NCBI GenBank assembly: GCA_951230915.1
Contig: OX579636.1
Coordinates: 3,921,001-3,985,000, forward strand
Origin: Antitrichia curtipendula
Lineage: Eukaryota; Streptophyta; Bryopsida; Hypnales; Leucodontaceae
Direction: 5' to 3'
DNA length: 64,000 bases
How positions within the stretch are numbered: the first letter of the stretch is position 1; the number at the start of each line of letters is the position of its first letter. A program made the translations under genes and the position numbers. Shown piece after piece: positions 47,921 to 59,821 of this stretch. The notes under the pieces were generated by a model. The model saw only the letters and a list, made by a program, of their open reading frames with translations. It was not told the origin of the DNA and made no database searches.

Positions 47921-48944
47921 ATGACTTCAAGCAGCACATTTACTGGTTGGGGGTCACCTTCTTCCAAGAATCGCCAAAATTGCAGCTACAACCTTCTCAT
48001 AAGGCTTCCGCCTGAATCGGCACCGGCATGTGAATCCACAGCACAAGCACATCCACAAGAGCCAGAATCTTCACAGCAATGCAACGCAGTAGAGGCTGCA
48101 AACGCACGCACGGCTTTACTTGCGGATGTTGGCGCTTCCGCTTTCGGGATGCCAACACTGTCACAGCTGGCTATCAATACACTACTAGAAAACCATGACC
48201 AAAACAACAGAAAATCAACTAATTTCTGTTGTTTGGGGCACTGGAATGACCATTTTCACTGATTTTTGAAGTTTCTGTGAAAATCAACAAAATGGCACTT
48301 ATTTTTCTGTTGATTTAAGTAGTGCAATGACCAAATGACCAAAATTTAGTAGAATATGGAATCTTTTTGGAATCTTTTTGGAATCTTTAGAATCCTTTTG
48401 GAATCTTTAGCACTCTTTGAGAATCTTTACATAGAAAGAGATTTTTGGCAGCCAGAACTAATAGATGTAATCAACTTGAAATTTGTCTTACACATTTTCA
48501 ACAAGATTGTTAACAAAATCTCTATAGTTAAGTAAAAGGCATATAAGCATGCCATTTTTCTCCAAGATCTACTATATTTGACACTCCTTTCTAATAATAC
48601 AAAATGAACATTAGTAATGGATACCTTTGCACACAATCTTAAATAGAAAAATCATAATCATTCATTTTCAAAATCAGATTTTAATGCTAAAACTAGATTT
48701 CAAAAGGATTTTTTCATAAATTAGAACTATCAAAAATCAGAACTTGACAACTTTTAATTGAACTTTAAAATATTGTTGGCATCAACATTTGGTGCCTTAA
48801 TTAATGCATGGCTCACCATTTGTTATAAAAAAATAAATAAAAATGGTGCCTTAAGCATTTAGGAGTTAAAACATAATTCTAATATAATGATTTTTTCATA
48901 AGACTTAATCATTCAAAATTCAGTGTTTTTTTCAATTCCGCAAG

Positions 48945-49280
48945 CTTTGAAGGTCATTTTGGCATAGTAGAACAGCTTTTCTCAAAAAACTTGGAACTAA
49001 GAGAAGTTGTAAATTCAAGCTAACTTTCACCTCCAAAAATCCGTTTGTGATTTTGAGACTCTAATCAATAGTTATGGACAGAAATCAGAGAGAGGTAATA
49101 AAAAAAATATTTTTTGATATTTTCAAACACCTTCTCTGAATTCTGTCCATAACTTTTGATTGGAGGATCAAAATCACAAACGGATTTTTGGAGGTGAAAG
49201 TTGGATTTATTTAGCAACTTTTCTTAGTTCAAAGTTTTTTGAAAAAAGTTGTTTTATTGTGCCTAAAACGACTCTGAAGT
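48945..49280. repeat. Long inverted repeat (~150-bp arms)
   Basis: Arms at about 48945-49096 and 49127-49280 pair with few mismatches around an AT-rich loop of about 30 bp. The best-conserved part, CACCTCCAAAAATCCGTTTG at 49029-49048, is mirrored at 49177-49196. A transcript would fold into a long hairpin of the kind that feeds small-RNA production. Confidence 0.88.
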
Positions 49281-49378
49281 CTGCTGCGTTGAAAATAAAA
49301 TGAAAAACAATGTCAAAAACAAACTAAATAAAAAGTAAAACCCTAGTTTCTCACTAGAAGTAATGCATGGTGCAATGG

Positions 49379-49418
49379 TTTGAACCTTGGACCTCACACA
49401 CAAGGTCCAAGGTTCAAA
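49379..49418. repeat. Perfect 16-bp palindrome with tRNA-like B box
   Basis: TTTGAACCTTGGACCT and AGGTCCAAGGTTCAAA frame an 8-nt CACACACA loop. GGTTCAAACCC at 49411-49421 resembles an RNA polymerase III B box, and TGGTGCAATGG at 49368-49378 loosely resembles an A box. It could be a tRNA-derived (SINE-like) piece. It does not fold as a real tRNA. Confidence 0.5.
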
Positions 49419-49439
49419 CCCTTGGACCAGCACCCTTGC

Positions 49440-49540
49440 CCCCGTGGCGGGGCTTGCCCGCGTGGCACCCCTGCCCCCGTGGCGGGGCTTTGCCCGTGTG
49501 GCATCCCTGTCCACGTGGCGGGGCCTGCCCGCATGAGAGG
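49440..49540. repeat. GC-rich tandem repeat (~36-bp unit)
   Basis: Three units containing GTGGCGGGGCTTGCCCG start at 49444, 49479 and 49515 inside the AT-rich CACTA MITE. Each unit is itself rich in inverted GGCGGG and CCCGC motifs. Confidence 0.8.
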
Positions 49541-51879
49541 TGGAATTTTATTTCTATTGCCCAGAAAAACTGGGCAGCTGAAAAAAAAATTCAAATTCAA
49601 AATAAAACATCCAAAATTTAAAAAATAAATAAATTCAAAATAATAATGTTTTTGAATTTGTTCAAAACAACAAAATTAAACAACACTTTTTAGTTTGATT
49701 TTGTCCGAAACAACGTGTCCAAAATGATTGAAAAAACAACAGTTTTCAGTTGGATTTTTGTTGTTTCGGTCATGGCCTTTCTAGTAGTGATAGAGCACTG
49801 TTGCGTGGCTAGGATACAATAAATCGCAACATTCAAAAGCGGCCAAGGTCGTTTGGCTTAGTGAAACGTGAGTTCTACCTACCTCTTGACTTGCAAGTCC
49901 GCCACATTTCCAATTCAAAATCTTGCAGCTTAATCATGCACATCCGTCAGGAGCCAATGGAGGTTTGGGCATACGCTAACATGCCATGGGGGGACTCCTA
50001 CGATGGAACTCCCTTCAAAAAGGGCACGGCGCAACGTGGTGTTGTAGAAAGGGCTGCAGCAATCTTCAATAAACTAGAGTTTGCGGACGTTGGAGGATTC
50101 TTCTATAAGAAACACGGCGTGCAAGACCGGGTAAGTGACCCTAAACCCTTTACCGGAACGGACAAGTGTGTTAACTCTCCATTTACATGAGTTCTTGCAA
50201 CATTTCACCTTCTAACCGCTGCTTTGTTAACTTTATGTCCGAAGGCAAGGCTAGGTTGGGCAAATTAGAAATGCCCTTTTGTTTTGGAAGCCGCTGGAAA
50301 TGCAATATGGCGGGACCTAAAAACAAAGTCTCAATGTTTGTCTCCGATTTATATTCCAAACCTTGCAAATGCGCTCCACAAATGGGAGATACAACAGTAT
50401 TGTCCATTTGCACAGGCGGCGTTGTTTCCCATTCTTCCGCAAATTTCTCAACCCGCCGTTGTATCCCGATCACCACTGCCTTTGAATGGAGGCGGAGAAG
50501 ATTTTGACAATTACGTCTCTTTACCGCATCGTCAAGAATGGGTGGATCCGTACCTCTCAAGCGATGACCTTATTGACAACCTTGTCGGGACCCCCCGAGA
50601 TCTCCCCCTCACAAGCACATCGGCACAATGGGGTGATCCGTCATCTGATGAGTCGGATCTTGATTTCCAATGTCTCCCACGAAACTGAGTCAGAGAATTT
50701 TCTCACAATAGCATTCGTACAAGGTCTACAAACTACCAATTGGACTCTCGCCACCTACAAACAAATAGGAGTAGGGTAGATCTTAGGAATGGAGCCCCTA
50801 CAAGCTCTAGCCATTTATATGAATGACATCCGAAATTACTTAAAATTGATTATGTATAATAACTAAAAGTTAAAAAATATACTTTTTAAGCTCCACATTT
50901 TATACCTTAGTAAAAGAAAACTCTAATTAGTATTTGTCTTCTGTATCTCATAAGCTAAGATACTAGAATGGAATTGTACTTAGTCCCAAAGTTTAAGAAT
51001 TAGACTTGAACCTGTACTGCAACTATCTACAGGATAAGTTCGATCAATTAGTTACCTAAAACCGCACCCCTATTATTTAGGCCATATCTTCCGAATCTAT
51101 TCAAAGTCTTACAAGTTAGTATTGTAGCCAATGTATAAATTTGATGATGGAATATACTTTGCAGGCACCAATAACAAATCCGGATGCATCTCAAATAAAC
51201 CCGTGGTGAAGTTGGTATCTAGGTATGGTGGACTATCCAGCTGTTGTCGGGGGTAACTAGACCCATTGTTGTTGCAGGTCTTATTGTAACAGCAATGGGA
51301 ATTTCTACTACTAGCTAATTTTATTTCTTACCGTATTTCATCTTAAAGGTATATACACTTTCCAATTATTTTTTTAAAATTAAAATGATTTTTCTAATTT
51401 TAAAGTACTCCTGAAAAAAAAGCATGAGTACTGTGAAAATGCAACAAATAGTATAAGTGTTTCTTGCATTCACCCCGTAGTTCAAATGAATTACTCTGTC
51501 AATATGTATTTATGTTGCAGAACATTTTTATATATTTGCTGTCAATTATTGCAAGTAGTTCTTCTTAAAAAATCAATTAGCTATTGTTGTACTTGGTATT
51601 CTAAACTAGGAGAAATAGAATCCAACAAAAGCAAAATGTATGAGCTTATAAAAGACAAAACATTGATACAATTTTGTCAATTTGACTAAAAACTGACAAA
51701 TTTCTATCAAGTAGTTGTCCAATTCAACCCCTCCAAATTGTCAAATATGATAGAAAATTGTCAAAAATTGATAGATTTTTGTGAATTAGGCGTCCAAATC
51801 AAGATGTCCTAATTGACCTAATTGTTGACAAAGATTTGTCAAAATTCAATCAGTTAGAATATAATTTCTCTTGTAGCAT

Positions 51880-52145
51880 TCATTTGGTGGAATTCTACAA
51901 CTTCATAGTGTTTCATAGCTCTACAGGTCTCAAATAAAAATAAATACATTTTCTAGTTTTTGAAGATTAGTTTACATGACTTTCATAATTTCTTGCATCT
52001 AAAATTACATCAATTTGACAAAACCGATGAGTGCATGGTATCATAAATGGTCATCTGATGACTTGTAATGATTTCATTGCAAACTTTTGTAAGTAGACTT
52101 CTATACTTTTCTTCTGTCCTTTGAAGTCACTATCAATAGTGGAAA
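51880..52145 (+). repeat. Divergent direct repeat, copy 1
   Basis: Shares ordered blocks with 54985-55250, including ATCATAAATGGTCA and a closing TTTGAAGTCA followed by CAATAG. Many substitutions separate the copies. Confidence 0.55.
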
Positions 52146-54984
52146 TAATGAAATTGTCAAATGTGTTGTATAGTTGCTAATTTTTTAAGGCAATTGGATC
52201 GGCTTAAAGGACCGATGTAGCACTTCGATTGTTTGAAATAGGTCTTGTATCCTGTCCATGAACAAGATCAGTAAGGCCCACAATTCAGAGTTTAGGGACA
52301 TGTAGATTAGGCTTTAGTTAGGGTTTCAAGCTCCATAAGAGATTTCCATAAAAAAATTCCTGTGCTTTGATGTAGTGCACCAATGTCTTTTTTGTTGATT
52401 TATTTTGACATTTTATGTGACTAGGCAAGAAAATATATGAAAAGCATGGATGGCATTTAGTTTCTATCCATCCAACAAAGTAAATTGAAAAAAGAACCGA
52501 ACATATCAGTGCGTGTTATTTTTTTGTTTTGCATTAGTTTTGTAATATTGCCTTGAAGAAGCAAAGAAAATGATGGTTGTAGTGGATTTTTCTTTATCTT
52601 TGAAATTAGGGTTTAATAATGCTTGAAGCCTTGCCTTATTGCTGGACTTCAATTTCCGCAATTGTAATTTCTTTTTGCATCATTGTTTTGACGCAAAACT
52701 TTTGTAGACATCGCTTGTCAAGAAATTTTGAACAATTTTGATTGATTATTATTGAATATAGCATCTTTTGATCCCTTACACATAGCGGCAACCTAGAATG
52801 ATAACCTGCGGAAGACGCTACCAATTGTTATTGGAAAGCCATCTCATGCAAAGTCCACTTTGCATTTGTATACGGCAAACTACAAGCCAATTGTTGGAAT
52901 ACCCTTGAAGAATATCCTAAAGCTTTGGTCCAATTGTATATGTCCAATTAATGGGTACTAGCAGGCATTGGTTGAATGAATGATTTCTTTGACATCATCA
53001 ACAATACCAACACAATACGCATTACATAGAATTCAAACCATATATATGAAACTCTTGAATGAAAAGTAATGGTTGTTCAACATGCCATGTTTAGAACTCA
53101 ACCCTCTATAAGTTCCTCATGTCACTAAACTACTTCATCCAAAAAAGACTTTTATGCAAATCTTTGTATATGCAAGTATTGTATTTTCCATGGTAAATGA
53201 CATAATTGTTCTTATACTCAAGTGGCATCCATTATAGTAGGATCATTTTGAGAGCTTAACGTTAATAATTTATGTGTAAATTAATTGTCTCTGATTCTAG
53301 TACACAATGACCGTATTATAACAACGGTGCACAAGTTGAGAGAGTGTAGTTAAATGGTTGGTACCTGGTGATGTTCAATAGTTGTCTGATTGACAGAAAG
53401 CAACATTAGAAACTAGCAGCTTTTTGGTTCAATACACAAACAATCAACCCTATGCTTTCTATCTATGATGCCGAAGGCACCCGACTTTATTTGATTGACA
53501 AGTTTGTAGATTATTTAGGGGAAACCGGGGTAGCACATTTGTGCTTGACAGTATTAATTGGTTTTCATTACAATGAGAATTTTTATTATGGAACCATCTT
53601 TTTAATGTTTTTATATCCATTTGATGGTCAATTAATTGCCATACATGTGCTACGGGCAGATCTGTAGCATTCACACTTGAGAAGACTATTGTCCGCACTA
53701 CAATTTTCTATGATCGATAGAATCTTACAATGGATCTTGACAATATCTAGAATAGTTTTCCCAAGATGTAGGTATCAAGCCAAATCGTTTTGCTTTCATA
53801 CATTTTTAGGTGTTTGTCTCACACTCTTGTTATATTTGCAGGGAGGACATAAAGAAGGAAAATGGAAAAGCCGCTATGGTGCACTGCAGGGCTATTTTTA
53901 TATTTATTGTAACATGGTTTGTAATACGGTTATATCATTTATATGCCATTTGCTATTTTAGCTAAGTTTTTGCACCGCAATGGTTGTGTGCATCCTTTTT
54001 TTTAGGCAAAATGGAGCCGGAAAGCACCATTTCATAGTGAAAATCTTTTTTTCACCACAAAAAAGTAATCTTTTTTCGCCCAAAAAGTTTCAATCCAATT
54101 TAAAATATGGATGAAATTGTCAAATTTGGATGAAAAGGTGTATGAATTTGATTGAAAAGTGTTTTATAGTACAAAAGATGGATGTACAAAGAAATAAAAT
54201 GCTTCACCAAATTTTAAGTGATTGCCATCCTGGCACTTTTTCAAAAAACAAAAAAGAAAGGTTGGTAACCTGTAGTTGAGTAAGTATTTTTCTTTCAGAA
54301 CTTTACTTTTTGGTGAAACCTACAAAGTCAAAGGCTAACTTTGTTGTTTTTCTTTTAAAATACTAATAAAATATTCACTTTATAATTGTATTGTTGTTAG
54401 ATTGCTAAAAAGGAATTCAATGTACCCAAAAAATAATTGGACAATGTGAAGAATGTCCTTAGTCTATTGTGATGCAGAGCAGCTTTGCAACAAGGTACAT
54501 TACATTGTATATTAAGGGGCATTAAAACTCTTAATCAGTCCTGCGCATTCAATGTATTACTAGATTATTATGGTCATCTAATTTAATGAATCTTTTGGTT
54601 TTGTGAATTTCTAAATCTAGATTGCAGAATCTATAGGAACGCTCTTCCTATAATTGGCAAATGTAGATGCAAGAAAGAACTAGAAAGGACAATTTACTAG
54701 TGTTATATATCGGTCTTGTGTAAATTACATTGCTTTAATTATCTTGTAGACTATTGTCAATTTTTCAAACCAATATAGTTAATTGTATATTTGTGTTCAT
54801 ATGAAATTTTTGTCTACTTATGAAAATTTCTAGTTAGAAGTTGTAGAGAAACACTTCAAATATTATTTTTTCACCTCATACAAATGGACAAGTTTGTGAT
54901 TTAGAATTCAAAAAATCCAAATGAATTATAGGATAAATAAGTTGAGTTTCTTGACAATTTTTGGTATACAAATTTGTTTCATAA

Positions 54985-55250
54985 GTGCATTGATTTGGTT
55001 GCATTGCAAAATTTGTAGACTTTATCACGTTTTAGAGTGGTCTGAGATGAAAACCTACACATTTCCTAGTTCTTGTAGCGTTGTGTAGATGACTAAAATT
55101 TCTTGGCGTCTAGAATCATATTCATTTCACAAAATTGATTGAAGGATATCATAAATGGTCACTTGATCACTTCTAATGGCTTTGTTTCAGAGTTCTGTAA
55201 GGCTTGTATACTTCTTTTCATTTGAAGTCATTGCCAATAGCTCTGTTTTC
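54985..55250 (+). repeat. Divergent direct repeat, copy 2
   Basis: The partner of 51880-52145 in the same orientation, about 3.1 kb downstream. Confidence 0.55.
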
Positions 55251-58200
55251 TATAGATTGATTTTGCATCAACTAGAATTGTATTAGTCTTTGAAAATCCA
55301 TTGTTGGAACTCTAAGCCATTGGAACCAAGGTAATCATATTCTAGACTTTTGTTAGAGGATTTATATTGATTGTGAACTTCTATAATGATTCCTTCACAA
55401 ATCACTACTTGATTATATGTGCTTGGCAAACTTCAGATTTTATATCTTGCGTCTAGGCCGTTTTTTAGTATGATGGCAAGTGCATATATGATTTGAGTAT
55501 AGCCTTGTTTGTATTAAGGAGTCAGTATAGACCACTAATTTATGGTAGAAGATTGTACTCTTTGAACAAAATCCATCTTATAAAACAAAACTAAAGTTCA
55601 TTTTAGTAAGTAGTTGCTCCACATCTTGTTTGGTCTTACTTTCTTAAAATTTTTGCCTTGATAACTCACGATGACCTCTTACACCATTGTCTTCATCCCA
55701 TGCTAGCAAAAAAAAACAAGAAGAACAATGGCTTTAGAAAGAAAGAAGCAAACAAGGAACAAAAAGCTCACAAAGAGACCTTGTAATTACTCTACATCTG
55801 CGGGCTCTTCAAGATTGAGCTTAGTTAGTCTAATACTTCAAAATATAAATGCTTTTTTGATGCCAACAATGAGAAGGGTGATGAAAGCGGCTCAAGTACC
55901 TTGAATGACACGGTAGTAGCTTGGATGCTAAAGCAAAGTTCTACAATACTAAAGATGAGGAAAACGCATTTTGCCCTTGATCCGATGGACATTAGCTCTT
56001 TGTCATTACAAACAGACACTTTATTCACACCGGCCTTCTTTGAAGACCGGAATTTCTATCTATCTATCTGAGGAAAACACACCACCTAGTTTTAAGAGAG
56101 GTCCGTATATTGCCAAGATTTGCCTTACCAGAGCCAAGTAAAAATGATTAGAATTTGACTGAAAATTTGGAGCTGAAAAGCTTTGCAAAGGCTCAACTTA
56201 TTGTAGCCTCACCAGAGTCACCTATTTACTGGTCTCTTGATAAAGATGTAAGCAATCAGTGTGCCAATCAATATTTTGATGTAGACCTATTTTTGTAAAC
56301 AAATACGAATTGAGGAGGTACTTTGTGGTTTATGAAAATAACTTTGGTTTATATTGGTATTATATAGTTGATTAGTTTATTACTCTGATGCGGCATTGTT
56401 ACAAAGGCAAAATTTAGACAAGGCAATTGAGATCATTACGTTTGAGTATTGGTGGCCTCAATAGTTACAAGATTACTTATAAAGAGGAGGAAGTTTTGTA
56501 GATCATGATATATGCCATTTTGTAGTTTGTTTTTTAGACAAATGAGAATCGGTTGGTTATCATATTGTTCTAAATTTTTGGATCCCAATTTGCAAGGCGT
56601 AGGTTATGTTTGCTTATATAATACAAGTCCTTGAATAGTTGTTTCGATAGAACGTGGTGTTTCTTTAGCAATGTCTTCCTGGTGAAGCTAGATCATTGGA
56701 AAGTTGACGGTGCCGCAATACAAGTTTGAAGAGAGGCATTGACTCTTTTCATCAAATTCTTAAATAAAAGTCCAAAAATTTGCTCTTAAGCAGGTTGTGA
56801 CAAAATGGAATCTCTTGCATAGGTAGATTATGTATATAGATATGCGCAAGATTAGCTTTTAATTATAATACAATTATACGTATCCTCTTTATACAATAAA
56901 ATTGCCCAAGATTTATTTGAAGTAATTGTATAATTTGCATTTCCATATATACAAACGTTCCAATGATTATATTTAGAACTTGATGAAATTTGAACTGCCA
57001 ATATTGGTCAAAGTTCATGCCTCCAAAATAATAAAAATTCAAGGATGAATGAAGACTTAGGTGTGTGCTAATTTGACATATGAAAAAATCCCATATTTGT
57101 ATTAAAAAGATACAATATGGGAAAAACATTCATAACACCCTAAACCCACTTTTCATCTAGGCCATACGTGAATTTTGCACTTTTTTACCTCAAGACGCTT
57201 TGAATAAGAAAGCGCATCCAAATAAAAGGAAACGCTCAAAGAAGACACTTGTTGGAATTAAATTGGATGAAATTGATTGCATTTTTTTTTATATAGGACA
57301 TTTGATGCATTAATTGAGGAATCTTTATTGCGGATGTAATTTCAACAAGATAAAAATAATATTGGAAATTCTAAGAATAGTGCAATATGAAGGATGCTTA
57401 CAAAAAACAAATCGATCACGCTTGCCATCTTTAGAATGTATAACATGTTTCTTCCATCAATCACTTTCTATATGCCTTAGTTGCAAAGAATGAACTCACT
57501 GCCATTGTCCAAATCTTAGAAAATGGATGCTAGAAGGATTTGCATTATTGTCAATCTTTAATTATTGCTCAAACATTTTGAATCCTAATCCATTCTTCAT
57601 CTACACAAAATAATGAAATTAGGTTGCCTTGTCAATTAGGTTGCCTTACCTAAGTTAACTTCCCTCGTGAATCAATGCTTTTTCCACGTAGAGGCGCATG
57701 CTACTCTGTGAACTAAGCCTTGAACTAGTGCACAAATCTATGCCAAACACATGGCTCTCAATTGAATGCGTCATTGTACAAAAGCAGTGAATATTTCTAT
57801 AGTGTGGACTAGCAAGAAATTAGTGTGGGGCAACCTAATTTCACTATGTTGTGTACAATAAATAGTGCAATTATATTGTCCCGCATAAGTGGTTGATTTC
57901 CATGGCTTCAATGGTTACTTTCTTGAGTTATGTAAATCTAATGGTTTAGGGGTCATTGCGCAAGAAACAACTGTTGTTTTTGGCTCAAAACAACCTAGTA
58001 TTGGAGTACTATCAACTCTTAGAATTAATTTTTTAAATAAAACAAAATATAAAGAATTTATAAAGAATTCAAAATAGTATTTTTTTCAAAAATCCAGGCC
58101 TAGAAAAATTAATCTCCAAAAGTTATGCACAAAAAAAGAACAATGGAAAATACCAAGAAAATAGACACTTTGATTTTTATTTTTAAAAAATAGTAAAAGA

Positions 58201-59007
58201 ATTCAAAAAAATAAAACAAAAATATATTATTTTTTGCAACTTGAAGGTGCTCCTTCTCAACCATTTTCATCTTTGGGAACAAAAAATTGTATTCTCCGCA
58301 CTTGCACAAAGGTAGTCCACTTTAAGCACGTGTGGAAAGTGGATAGTTTATTATTTTTAGAAAACCTCTATGTAGATTTGTATAATTTTAGTAGAAGTCC
58401 TGGAACTCCAATTTTGAGCTTCAAATTTGCAATTTTGGGTCAAAAATAGTACTAAAAAACACCAAAATGGCCAAGGTAGACATCCAATTGGGGGTTGTTT
58501 AAAAATAATAAAATAATTTTTTTTAAATGAAAAAAATTTATACAATGTCTGCAACTACTATATGAATCTTTATTTCAAATTTCATGAAAAACGGACATAT
58601 AATGCAAAAGTTATAAAAATCTACATGTCCGAGGTCAAGGGGGACACTCCTACAGTACAAGTGTGTCTTGCAATCACCCTTGGGGGTTCTACTTTTGCAA
58701 TTTACTAGAGTATCTAAATAATGCATATGTTGTTATGGTATATTTGTGTTAAAATTGTCAAAGAAGTTATAAATACAATATGCAGAGAATGCAGTCAAGA
58801 ATATAATATCCACGGAATGCATTCTTTATCATTTCATCTTTCATTGCTGCTTTTGATATTGTTATACTTAAATTGATACTTCTTTGATATAGCTCTACTT
58901 ACATTTATACAACTAAACACTATGAATGACAAGCAAAAAACCGCAAACAAAAGTTATAAGTGAAATACCAATCAAAAAAGTTTCCTCATAACCACCCAAA
59001 GCCTTAA

Positions 59008-59821
59008 CCCCTAACTGCCTGGGCGACCATATATGGTCGACCTGAAATTTCACGCTCATTTTGCAGTGGGCAGTTAAAAACATTTGACCGTTTTAAAAAA
59101 TTTTACGGACAATTTTGAGGGTTAACTATTGAAAACTTTCATTTTTCACTGAAAAAGGTTAATATTTGATTTTCTAGAGGTCCTCAACTACATATATGTA
59201 CCATTAGTGAAGAGTAAAGCTTGCCAATTTTACTTCATTTCTCGGTTTTGAACAAAGCTCATCAATTTCACTTGATTTGAGATCTAAAAAATTGTACATA
59301 TTCATTTGCTTTGAAAATGGTTCCAATGGAAAAAGTAAAGTGTTTTTGTGATTTTCACCGTTTGAAAATTTAAACATGCAAGTGTTGCTTTGGAGTTTTT
59401 TGCAATTTCCACTTATCAAACAAAATTGCATTCCAACAATTACAAGGTCGATTGTATAATGAGTTTGATAGCTTTTCATGTGAAATTAAGTTTTTTGAAA
59501 GTGCATTTTAGTGTACTAACACTATTTGTAGTTGTTCATGTCACCTCCCATCCCAAAAAACTTTTATATGCAAATTTCAGCAACATAGTGGGGAGGGATA
59601 GCACACTAAAAATAGAATGCATACTTTTCTTTTGTTATAATCTCACAAATCCTATTGAATTTTATACTCAAAATTGGTATACATACTAACAAGCAAGCTC
59701 TAGAAACATCTATGCGGTCAGATTTCGAAAAAAATAAATTTTGCTTCATGGGGGATAACTACTCTCCTATGCTCTTTTTTCATAGGAAAAACACCCTTGG
59801 AAAGGCTTAGGCACTTAGGGG
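59008..59821 (+). mobile_element. piggyBac-type MITE (814 bp)
   Basis: The left end CCCCTAACTGCCT and the complement of the right end AGGCACTTAGGGG match at 12 of 13 positions. TTAA lies directly outside both ends (59004-59007 and 59822-59825), the target site of the piggyBac superfamily. A perfect palindrome CGACCATATATGGTCG sits just inside the left end. No transposase coding sequence. Confidence 0.82.

Larger units (their letters stand above)
48180..49789 (+). mobile_element. Non-autonomous CACTA-type element (1,610 bp)
   Basis: The left end CACTACTAGAAAACCATGACC (21 bp with a one-base gap against the right end) is mirrored by the right end TCATGGCCTTTCTAGTAGTG. A perfect 3-bp target duplication ATA lies at 48177-48179 and 49790-49792. 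No transposase. It carries a long hairpin (48945-49280), a small perfect palindrome (49379-49418) and a GC-rich tandem repeat (49440-49540). It differs in sequence from the 15.9-kb CACTA element, so it would depend on another transposase. Confidence 0.92.
47921..50688 (+). pseudogene. Unknown two-exon gene split by a CACTA MITE
   Basis: The frame opens at 47921 (MTSSSTFTGWGS, followed by a Ser/Ala/Gln-rich stretch) and is cut at codon 87 by the 1.6-kb insertion. If the insertion and one ATA are removed, the frame continues exactly at 49793. It then meets a TAG at 49810-49812 and reads on through KREFYLPLDLQVRHIS, AYANMPWGDSYDGTPF and VVERAAAIFNKLEF to a GTAAGT donor after 50130. The likely acceptor is ATTAG at 50264-50268, giving a 138-bp phase-0 intron. 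The last exon (LEAAGNAIWRDLKTKSQ, ending LDFQCLPRN) stops at 50688. I do not recognise the family. It follows the integrase-like gene on the same strand and could be a second gene of the same element. Confidence 0.6.
50689..59007. other. Long AT-rich non-coding stretch
   Basis: Only short open frames without recognisable domains (for example 53452-53667, 55825-56028). 51640-51870 is crowded with TTGTCAA. 51880-52145 and 54985-55250 are divergent direct repeats of each other. Nothing here supports a gene. Confidence 0.5.

Noticed and set aside
49362..49440. tRNA gene
   Set aside because: A/B-box-like motifs are present, but the sequence forms one long hairpin rather than a cloverleaf and has no proper acceptor stem.
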